7,578 nucleotides of DNA, from contig CP070627.1 of the NCBI GenBank assembly GCA_020355945.1, positions 8,348,068-8,355,645 of the forward strand. The letters run 5' to 3'. The position numbers and the translations under genes are program-made. This document shows, in pieces, positions 1 to 5,601 of the stretch (its first letter is position 1; the number at the start of each line of letters is the position of its first letter). The notes under the pieces are model-generated. The model was not told the DNA's origin and ran no database searches. It worked only from the letters and a program-made list of their open reading frames with translations. Source of the stretch: Candidatus Aminicenantota bacterium. GTDB taxonomy: Bacteria > Acidobacteriota > Aminicenantia > UBA2199.

Positions 1-170
1 CACCTTGTACCTGCCTTCAGTAACATCCAGTCCGGGAGCGAACCGTCCGGGTCGTAAGTCATCTCCCATGTCCCGTGCAGCCACTTTGCTCCTGAGACCG
101 GCAGTTCTTTGGCGCATCCCACCAGTATCAGCAGTGTAACGATCAAAATAAAGCAATATTGGTATTTCAC
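1..170 (-). CDS. Putative lipoprotein, N-terminal part (runs off the window)
   Basis: The first 56 codons of a gene that continues beyond the left edge. It begins with GTG at 170-168, preceded by a perfect AGGAGG (178-183) with 7-nt spacing, which fixes the start. The product opens with MKYQYC, a hydrophobic stretch (residues 7-17) and the lipobox LVGC, with Cys19 as the predicted lipidated residue. A type II signal peptide and membrane anchoring are therefore expected. Alanine at +2 suggests outer-membrane rather than inner-membrane retention if the Asp rule applies. The mature start has a Trp-rich HGTWEMTYDPDGS segment, reminiscent of small lipocalin-like lipoproteins, but too little is visible to name a family. 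It lies 32 bp downstream of the NACHT gene on the same strand and is probably the last visible member of that operon. Confidence 0.8.
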   Translation of the reverse strand, partial: MKYQYCFILIVTLLILVGCAKELPVSGAKWLHGTWEMTYDPDGSLPDWMLLKAGTR

Positions 171-202
171 GGTCTTTCCTCCTTGAGTTTTCCTGACCCG
201 TT

Positions 203-2308
203 TCAATTCCTTTCAAATAACCGGGGTTTCTTTTTTCTTAACTCTTTTTCTATTTCAGGGTCTAAACCTTTAACCTGGTAAAGTGATTGAACATCTAATA
301 ACATCTCGACGGAAATATTCAATGCAATTGATAGATCAGCACCTTGTAAATTTGCATGATTGATATCAGCTCCCTCGAATTTGGCGCCCTGGAATTTAGC
401 TTCCCGGAGATCAGCACCCTGGAGGTCAGCCCAACTGAGGTCGGCACCCTCGAATTTAGCACCCTGGAATTTAGACTCCCGGAGATCAGCGCCCTGGAGA
501 TCGGTTCTACTTAAAACAGCCCCATTGAAATCGGCGCAGCGTAAATCGATTCCCTGGAGAATGGCACCCTGGAGGTTGGCTGCCAGGAGATGGGTTACAT
601 TAAGCCTGGCCCCTTGTAGATCGGCTCCATTTAAAATGGTACCTTTGAGATCGGTTCCCTCGAGGTTAGCCTCACGGAGAATGGATCCCTGCAGATCGGC
701 TCCATTGAGCTTAGCTTCTCGGAGAATAGCCCTTTTAAGATCAACATAACTAAGATCAGCCTTCTTGAAACTGGTCCCCTGTAGATTAGCTCTTTGGAGA
801 TTAGCCCCCAACAAATTGGCTTCATCAAGATTGGCTTCCTTTAGATTGGCTCCCTGGAGATTGGCCACCTGGAGATCAACCCCCTGGAGATCGAACCCGT
901 TAAGATTAACACCTCGAAGGTCTGCTCCTTTGAGATTTGTCCCTTTGAGGTCCGCGGTCTCAAGTACTTCCCTTTTGATATCCGGGCATCGAATACTCAC
1001 CTGTTTGAATATACTATTATCAAATTCAAAGAAATTTTGACAAATTTTGAATTTAGAATTGGTTATTAACATTTGTGCAATTAAAACAGTCATGGGTAAT
1101 TTCTTTTCAATTTTCACCTGGGGATTTTCAATGCAGTGCTTAACCACCAGGAATTCCTGGATGCTGTGATGGGAAAAGCGATAATTCCCAACGGAATTTC
1201 GATTGAGCAGTGAACGGCCTTTGATATCAATCGCCTTAACATATTGGAGCTCAGAGATATCAGCAATTAAGATATCCAACTCCGCCTCAGGTATATCACG
1301 TATTCCTCTCATTGACATTTCCGCGGCCAGGATTTCACATGCCTTGAACAGTTCACGTTTAGGGATTTCGGTTTTGGCTTCTTCCCTGGTTAACCAACTA
1401 TCAACCAATGCATTATAAATTTTGTACTCGTTTTGTTGATCCTGGATAATTGGGGAATCCATTAACTTATCAATGTATGACAAAAGCATAGGTCTGCACC
1501 GTAAAGAGCCCATATGCTCTACTAACTTTTTTGCTTGATTAATCTTTTTTTTGCTGCTAGAAAATAGGTTTTTCCCTGGAAAACGTTTCGTTAAATACAA
1601 TTCAACTTTTTTATCATCGAATAGAGACAGATATTTGACCGGGCATACATATCCACCCACAGAAATTAACCCGGACTGTTCAAAAGGATTCTTTTCAACC
1701 TCAGGGAAAAATTGAGTCCGGCAGGTGATAATAACTCTAAAAAAATTTCTCGTTGTTTTAAGAACTTCCAACAACCTATCCTTCACCTGTCCATAAGTTT
1801 CCGTGTCTTCATCAAGGGCATCAAGCAGCAGTATGGTTTCTCTTTTATTTTCGAGCATTTTAATTTCATCCAGTGTCTCTTTCCCCACTATTTTCAAGAC
1901 ACAAGCGGTATTTTTGGGCCAGAAGGCTGTGAGTTGCATCAGCTTGAGCATTACCAGTAAAGATGTTTTACCCATCCCCGCATCTGATAAAATAAACATC
2001 TGGTTATTCCCGGGTTGATCCAATCTTTTTGCCCTTAAAAATTCATCGATTTTTTTGTAAATGGGCTGCCTGGAAACAATGAAATCTTCTTCATGGCGGT
2101 CAGCAGGATTGATCTCCTGGCAATCGGGTTCAACGTAGTACTTTGCAAGTTCTAATGGATCTCCATACATAATATCATTTATCTCATCGAGTTCTTTCCT
2201 GCGTTTCTTCTGATTATGTTTGAGCTTTTTGTAAAGTTGTGCGATCCAGTTAATCCCTAGATTAAATGATATTAATTCCATCGTCGAATCTTCTTTATTA
2301 TTCTTCAT
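203..2308 (-). CDS. NACHT-type NTPase with C-terminal pentapeptide-repeat beta-helix
   Basis: A 701-residue STAND/NACHT-like P-loop protein. Residues 1-100 are a short, charged N-terminal region. Walker A is SDAGMGKTS (108-116, Lys114). Walker B is LLLDALDED (160-168), with D163 and the NACHT-typical D166-E167. A sensor-1-like VIITCR ends at R197. A CRPMLL segment (271-276) resembles the GxP winged-helix module, and RFSHHSIQEFLVVKHC (377-392) is the signature seen at the end of many bacterial NACHT modules. Residues 452-661 are 42 consecutive A(D/N)LxG pentapeptides, followed by a 40-residue basic tail. Known members of the class use ATP-dependent oligomerisation, with the C-terminal domain as sensor; cytoplasmic location is expected because no signal or membrane segment is seen. 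No known effector domain is visible at the N terminus. The annotated ATG has no good Shine-Dalgarno. Met10 (2281) is an alternative start, and translation may be coupled to the upstream kinase gene, which ends 24 bp away. A role in defence or signalling is inference. Confidence 0.9.
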   Translation of the reverse strand: MKNNKEDSTMELISFNLGINWIAQLYKKLKHNQKKRRKELDEINDIMYGDPLELAKYYVEPDCQEINPADRHEEDFIVSRQPIYKKIDEFLRAKRLDQPGNNQMFILSDAGMGKTSLLVMLKLMQLTAFWPKNTACVLKIVGKETLDEIKMLENKRETILLLDALDEDTETYGQVKDRLLEVLKTTRNFFRVIITCRTQFFPEVEKNPFEQSGLISVGGYVCPVKYLSLFDDKKVELYLTKRFPGKNLFSSSKKKINQAKKLVEHMGSLRCRPMLLSYIDKLMDSPIIQDQQNEYKIYNALVDSWLTREEAKTEIPKRELFKACEILAAEMSMRGIRDIPEAELDILIADISELQYVKAIDIKGRSLLNRNSVGNYRFSHHSIQEFLVVKHCIENPQVKIEKKLPMTVLIAQMLITNSKFKICQNFFEFDNSIFKQVSIRCPDIKREVLETADLKGTNLKGADLRGVNLNGFDLQGVDLQVANLQGANLKEANLDEANLLGANLQRANLQGTSFKKADLSYVDLKRAILREAKLNGADLQGSILREANLEGTDLKGTILNGADLQGARLNVTHLLAANLQGAILQGIDLRCADFNGAVLSRTDLQGADLRESKFQGAKFEGADLSWADLQGADLREAKFQGAKFEGADINHANLQGADLSIALNISVEMLLDVQSLYQVKGLDPEIEKELRKKKPRLFERN
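326..955 (-). repeat. Tract of 42 pentapeptide-repeat codons within the NACHT gene
   Basis: The coding sequence for residues 452-661 follows a strict 15-bp period without a break in phase. The central residue of every pentapeptide is Leu, Phe or Ile, and position i-2 is mostly Ala, Ser, Thr or Val. By the known geometry of this fold (four pentapeptides per coil) it would make about ten and a half coils of a right-handed quadrilateral beta-helix. Low codon complexity makes the opposite strand open over long stretches (360-749, 765-1040); those frames are by-products. Confidence 0.93.
356..505 (-). repeat. 75-bp tandem duplication inside the pentapeptide tract
   Basis: Residues 602-626 (431-505) and 627-651 (356-430) are two adjacent 25-residue copies sharing LQGADLRE, KFQGAKFEGAD and neighbouring residues. 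By hand count about 59 of 75 nucleotides match, rising to about 44 of 50 in the core (371-420 against 446-495). This is more alike than other pentapeptide units in the tract and indicates a recent five-pentapeptide duplication. Confidence 0.8.
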
Positions 2309-2332
2309 AGAACAGCAAAGAGTCGGGCACCA

Positions 2333-4336
2333 TCATTTTTCCTTCTCACCAGCAGTTTGAGAAGATTTTCCTTGTAATCCTGATGTCTGAAATGAGGTTG
2401 GTAATTGGTGAAATCTTTCTTTGAAACATTTGGCGAATTGAGCCGTGTTGGAAAATCCAACCTCAAAGGCCACTTCAGAGACATTCCCGAAATTGGCTTT
2501 TAGCAATTGAGCCGCCCGGTCCAGGCGGTACGATTGGATATACTGGCCTGGAGTTTCACCGGTTAAGGCCTGTATTTTCCTGGATAGTGTACCCTGACTC
2601 ATGTGAAGCTCCAGGCCCAGTTGGTCCTCACTAAAATCCGGGTTGGATAAATTCTTTTCGATAATATCCCGGAATTCTTTAAGAAACGTTTCATCAATGG
2701 ATGATACTGAAATTCCAGAAGATGGCAGCGTTTCCTGTTTTTGCAATTTTAACTGCGATTGTCGGCGCTGGTCGATCAAGTTTTTGATCCTGGCGATTAA
2801 TATTTTTGTATTGAAAGGTTTGGTAATATAGTCGTCGGCACCGGTTTCCAGGCCGTGAATAATACTTTCCTCCGAAGCTCTTACCGTTAGAAGTATAACC
2901 GGAATATGGCTTGTTTTGACGTCTTTTTTTAATACATTGCACAGCTTATATCCATCGATACCAGGCATCATCACATCACTGATAATGAGGTCAGGTATGA
3001 TCTCTTTTGCTTTGTTAATGCCATCTCCCCCATCCACCGCGTCTACCACTGTATATAACGGCTTAAGACGTTCACGGATGTATTTCCTGAAAATAGAATT
3101 GTCATCAACCACGAGAATGGTGTTTTTCTCAGGTAGCTTAAGCCCTTTATCAATCTCTTTCTCAAGCTTCCCATTCTCATATGCTGTCTCAAGTTCATGT
3201 TCCTCTTTTTCAATCATATAAGCGGCAGAAATTTCACCGGGTTTGCGGTGTTCCCATGACGTTTCGGAAGGACTGACAATTTCATGTGGACTAAGATGCT
3301 CTTTTCCCATTGGCAGCCGGATAATAAATTCCGTACCCTTGTCCTCTTCACTGCGGACCTCAATACGCCCATGGTGGAGTAATACCAACTCCCTGGTTAA
3401 TACCAGTCCAATGCCAGTGCTGGCATAACCTTCTTTACGGGATATCGAACTCTCCGCCTGGTAAAAACGATCAAAAATACGGGGCAATTGATTTTCGGGA
3501 ATGCCAATGCCTGTATCCTTTACCGATATTTCAACAAAACCTGGAGATAAACTCCTATCTTCACTTTCATCCCTGCTAATAGTCACTAAAACAGTAATTT
3601 TCCCCCCGGAAGAGGTAAACTGGATGGCGTTTATTAGTAGATTGGTCATTACCTCTTCCATCTTTTCAGTATCGAAGTAGAGGATAATTTTTTCTTCTTT
3701 ACTGTAAAATTCAAGTTCCAATTGGTTATGTTGGGCCAGTACATTAAAGGTGGTCAAAATACCTTCCAGGAAGGAGATAATATTTTGGGGGCTGGCTTGC
3801 AATTTCATTTTCCCACTGTCAATCCGGGAGAGATCCAGTAATTGGTTGACTAGCGTGAGTAATCGCTTTGAATTTTGAAGCATTATATTCAGTTGTTCCT
3901 TCTGGACTTTGTCCCGGGTTTGGGCAAGCATTTGTTCCATGGGGCCCATAATCAATGTCAAAGGGATGCGGAATTCATGGGAGAGGTTAGTGAAGAAACG
4001 AGATTTAGCCATATCAATTTCTTTAAATTTTTCAGATTGTTCTTTTAACTGGAGGGTTTGTTTTTCCAATTGTCGATTCTTCTCCTGGATCTCTATGGTT
4101 CTCTCTTTAACAATTTTTTCAAGCCTTTGTTTTTCTTTTTGCAGTTTCCTTGAGTACACCTTAACAATAAAGTACGACATCAATAAAAAGATAAAAATAT
4201 AAAACAAGTACACCCACCAGGTTTTGAACCCGGTTCCCACACTGTATAGTTTTTGGGGGACCAGGAAAAGCAGCCCTACAAGTAGGAATACAGCGAGAAT
4301 AATCTTTCTCTTTAATCGCATGTCATATCTTCTCAC
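2333..4336 (-). CDS. Hybrid sensor histidine kinase / response regulator / AraC-type regulator without periplasmic sensor
   Basis: A 667-residue one-protein two-component system. Two membrane helices (about 11-27 and 40-61) are separated by only about 12 residues. A coiled coil (62-108) leads to HisKA with phosphoacceptor His120 in NLSHEFRIPLTLI. The HATPase_c domain has N236 (N box), DTGIGIP 274-280 (G1), RIFDRFYQ 286-293 (F box) and STGIGL 306-311 (G2). A linker (about 342-403) is followed by a receiver with D411/D412, phosphoacceptor D454, T484 and K506. The C terminus (about 551-650) is an AraC-type double helix-turn-helix. All catalytic residues are present. The order matches HTCS regulators, which normally carry about 700 periplasmic residues of Reg_prop propellers and Y_Y_Y domain; here these are absent. 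Thr at H+4 of the H box is replaced by Ile124. Start is GTG at 4336; Met6 (ATG 4321) behind AGAGGTGA is a plausible alternative. Probably the first gene of an operon with the NACHT gene. Confidence 0.93.
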   Translation of the reverse strand: MRRYDMRLKRKIILAVFLLVGLLFLVPQKLYSVGTGFKTWWVYLFYIFIFLLMSYFIVKVYSRKLQKEKQRLEKIVKERTIEIQEKNRQLEKQTLQLKEQSEKFKEIDMAKSRFFTNLSHEFRIPLTLIMGPMEQMLAQTRDKVQKEQLNIMLQNSKRLLTLVNQLLDLSRIDSGKMKLQASPQNIISFLEGILTTFNVLAQHNQLELEFYSKEEKIILYFDTEKMEEVMTNLLINAIQFTSSGGKITVLVTISRDESEDRSLSPGFVEISVKDTGIGIPENQLPRIFDRFYQAESSISRKEGYASTGIGLVLTRELVLLHHGRIEVRSEEDKGTEFIIRLPMGKEHLSPHEIVSPSETSWEHRKPGEISAAYMIEKEEHELETAYENGKLEKEIDKGLKLPEKNTILVVDDNSIFRKYIRERLKPLYTVVDAVDGGDGINKAKEIIPDLIISDVMMPGIDGYKLCNVLKKDVKTSHIPVILLTVRASEESIIHGLETGADDYITKPFNTKILIARIKNLIDQRRQSQLKLQKQETLPSSGISVSSIDETFLKEFRDIIEKNLSNPDFSEDQLGLELHMSQGTLSRKIQALTGETPGQYIQSYRLDRAAQLLKANFGNVSEVAFEVGFSNTAQFAKCFKERFHQLPTSFQTSGLQGKSSQTAGEKEK

Positions 4337-4476
4337 CTCTGCCCATATTTCATCGGTTTCACGGTTTCACCTTTTTGGTTTTTAAGATTAATTTTTAACA
4401 CAAATAAGAAAAAATTTCAAGACCAAAGTGAAAAAAACAGCAAATTTAATTATAATGAAATTTTCATATCTTCTCA
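4323..4476 (-). repeat. 13-bp direct repeat pair flanking the kinase leader
   Basis: The sequence TCATATCTTCTCA occurs perfectly at 4323-4335 and again at 4464-4476, 141 bp apart. On the coding strand it reads TGAGAAGATATGA. The distal copy overlaps the -35 box and spacer of the kinase promoter; the proximal copy overlaps the GTG start and the ribosome-binding region. The placement suggests a binding site pair for autoregulation, but the proximal copy may partly reflect a ribosome-binding context. Confidence 0.6.
4354..4369. repeat. Tandem 8-bp repeat in the kinase leader
   Basis: CGGTTTCA is repeated twice without a gap, 18 bp upstream of the GTG start of the kinase gene. The repeat lies in the predicted 5' untranslated region. 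It could be part of an AraC-type or other operator; no function is shown. Confidence 0.45.
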
Positions 4477-4477
4477 A
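4449..4477 (-). promoter_or_regulatory. Sigma70-like promoter for the kinase-NACHT operon
   Basis: On the minus strand TTGAGA (4472-4477) is followed, after exactly 17 bp, by a perfect TATAAT (4449-4454). Transcription would start near 4442, giving a leader of about 105-120 nt before the kinase start. The spacer contains TGAAA-T-TTTCA (4456-4466), a perfect short inverted repeat that could be an operator. The promoter starts right after the stop codon of the nucleotidyltransferase gene (4483-4485), so the kinase operon can be expressed independently of the upstream pair. Confidence 0.65.
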
Positions 4478-4482
4478 CTTCG

Positions 4483-5034
4483 TTACCTTTTGATTTCTCT
4501 TTTTGTTTTCTCTATAAAATAATTGAATTTCTCCACTTGCCCTTCCATTTCCGACCACTTGCGTATTTCGTCAAAATCAACTTCATTATAGGCTTGAATC
4601 AATTTCGCCTGTTCAAATGCCTGACGGTCATTCCAAAAATAAAAAGCCGCCAGGCGATCTTTTACAGAATCCGTAGGCGTTAATAACTTCAGTATCATTT
4701 TGTTCACTTCAATGGTATTAACGGTCACTATATGTTGTCTACCAACAGAAAGCGGAGGATTCAATATATCCACTGAATATTTCACTTTATCATTAATAAA
4801 TATCCTGCCTTTCTCCTCAAACCCGATCTCTTTTAATAAAGAACTTACCCTCGAAATCGGGACACCTTCAATGTTTACAAAATCAAGATCAAAGGATTGA
4901 TACCTGTTTTCTGTATAAATGCAGACACATGCCCCTCCTGTCAAAACATTTGGGACTCCATTCCTCCTGAGATAATGTGATATATATGCGGCTAACTCTT
5001 TCAAAGATAATTTGGAAATATCTCTCAAGATCAT
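4483..5034 (-). CDS. Nucleotidyltransferase-fold protein, partner of the winged-helix gene
   Basis: A 183-residue protein with the hallmarks of a polymerase-beta-type nucleotidyltransferase: LTGG (G33-G34) at the end of the first strand and helix, then SFDLDF with D49 and D51 as the two metal-binding aspartates, and a likely third acidic residue D89 in YSVDIL. The C-terminal half has SVKDRLAAFYFWNDRQAFEQ (123-142), a conserved segment I associate with a family of small nucleotidyltransferases found next to winged-helix proteins. All three carboxylates are present, so activity is plausible; the substrate is unknown. Its ATG overlaps the stop of the upstream gene (ATGA), implying translational coupling. 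The layout recalls AbiEi/AbiEii and other DNA-binding protein plus nucleotidyltransferase toxin-antitoxin pairs, but this is much smaller than AbiEii and membership is not established. Confidence 0.82.
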   Translation of the reverse strand: MILRDISKLSLKELAAYISHYLRRNGVPNVLTGGACVCIYTENRYQSFDLDFVNIEGVPISRVSSLLKEIGFEEKGRIFINDKVKYSVDILNPPLSVGRQHIVTVNTIEVNKMILKLLTPTDSVKDRLAAFYFWNDRQAFEQAKLIQAYNEVDFDEIRKWSEMEGQVEKFNYFIEKTKREIKR

Positions 5035-5360
5035 AATGGCTTCCCACTTTTTCTAGGCCGGGTTCGTTTAATATAATACCTCTCTTTTACTTCATCATTC
5101 AAGAAATCATATACCCGATCTAATAACGCTTCCAGTTCTTTTTTGAAAGGATAGCGGGGGTTGATTCCATATAACCTTACATTCCCTTTTAATTGACTGT
5201 AAAGGACTCCCCCACTTTCAAGTTTTTTCAATTGATTCTGGACTGCAAAAAGGTTCAGGTTAAAATTTCTTGACAGCTCACTGGGATAAGATATGCTGTT
5301 AATGAATAAATACAGGAGAATATTTTCTTTTATTTTTGATTCAAATAACGGTTCTAACAT
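5031..5360 (-). CDS. Small winged helix-turn-helix protein
   Basis: A 109-residue ArsR-like winged-helix protein. Helices span about 7-20, 26-33 and 36-48 (recognition helix NLFAVQNQLKKLE). The wing follows at GGVLYSQLKGNVRLYGINP (50-68). A C-terminal helix (72-96) precedes the basic tail RTRPRKSGKPL, which I recognise as a recurrent ending in this small-regulator family. The start is well supported by GAGG (5368-5371) with 7-nt spacing. It is the first gene of a two-gene operon with the nucleotidyltransferase, overlapping it by 4 bp. It probably binds its own promoter region, and may be the antitoxin or repressor of the pair; this is inferred from gene order only. Confidence 0.85.
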   Translation of the reverse strand: MLEPLFESKIKENILLYLFINSISYPSELSRNFNLNLFAVQNQLKKLESGGVLYSQLKGNVRLYGINPRYPFKKELEALLDRVYDFLNDEVKERYYIKRTRPRKSGKPL

Positions 5361-5372
5361 AATATTTCCTCA

Positions 5373-5385
5373 CCAATAAAATTGG
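5373..5385. promoter_or_regulatory. Inverted repeat in the winged-helix gene leader
   Basis: CCAAT-AAA-ATTGG is a perfect inverted repeat with 5-bp arms. It lies just upstream of the Shine-Dalgarno of the winged-helix gene and about 16-28 nt downstream of the predicted transcription start. The adjacent TTAATTAA (5386-5393) is a second palindrome. The position fits an autoregulatory operator, but short AT-rich palindromes are common by chance. Confidence 0.4.
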
Positions 5386-5407
5386 TTAATTAAGCAATTT
5401 CATTTGT

Positions 5408-5436
5408 ATTTTAATCTATTTAAAACAATTTGTCAA
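5408..5436 (-). promoter_or_regulatory. Sigma70-like promoter for the winged-helix/nucleotidyltransferase pair
   Basis: On the minus strand a perfect TTGACA (5431-5436) is followed after 17 bp by TAAAAT (5408-5413, five of six consensus bases). Transcription would start around 5401, leaving a leader of about 40 nt before the ATG at 5360. This is one of the two best promoter matches in the window. Confidence 0.7.
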
Positions 5437-5491
5437 TATCATTTTAACTGCAAATTTACTTTATAAAAAAAAGGGGGATAGGTAAATAGTT

Positions 5492-5522
5492 GAAGGAAGC
5501 AGAAACTTCTGCGAAGGAAGCA
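5492..5522. promoter_or_regulatory. Palindrome flanked by 21-bp-spaced direct repeats
   Basis: GAAGGAAGCA occurs at 5492-5501 and 5513-5522, a period of 21 bp (two helical turns). Between and partly within them lies GCAGAA-AC-TTCTGC (5499-5512), a perfect 6-bp-arm inverted repeat. The element sits 80 bp upstream of the beta-propeller start in the divergent region. A regulator binding site for that gene is plausible. I found no convincing -35/-10 pair for the plus strand here. An open frame from TTG at 5490 also crosses the repeats, encoding KEA twice, but has no persuasive support. Confidence 0.45.
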
Positions 5523-5601
5523 AAAGAAGAAATTTTATTTTGGAAACCCAATGGAACCTCTATTCGTATATTAAAATACCAGACATTATGGAGGAAGAAA
5601 A

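Noticed and set aside
326..955. CRISPR-like periodicity of the repeated tract.
   Set aside because: The 15-bp period is protein-coding pentapeptide repetition without unique spacers or conserved direct repeats; no cas genes are near.
360..1040. Long plus-strand open frames (360-749 and 765-1040) rich in Ala, Pro, Arg, Ser and Leu.
   Set aside because: They are antisense to the pentapeptide-repeat codons, whose 15-bp periodic composition lacks stops on the opposite strand. They have no ribosome-binding sites and no family resemblance.
2694..2942. An 82-codon minus-strand frame inside the kinase gene.
   Set aside because: It is a shifted frame of the receiver domain and linker. The main frame keeps all receiver residues, so there is no frameshift.
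5461..5577. Possible plus-strand -10 boxes (TATAAA at 5462, TAAAAT at 5572) for the beta-propeller gene.
   Set aside because: No acceptable -35 box lies 16-18 bp upstream of either, so no promoter is annotated.
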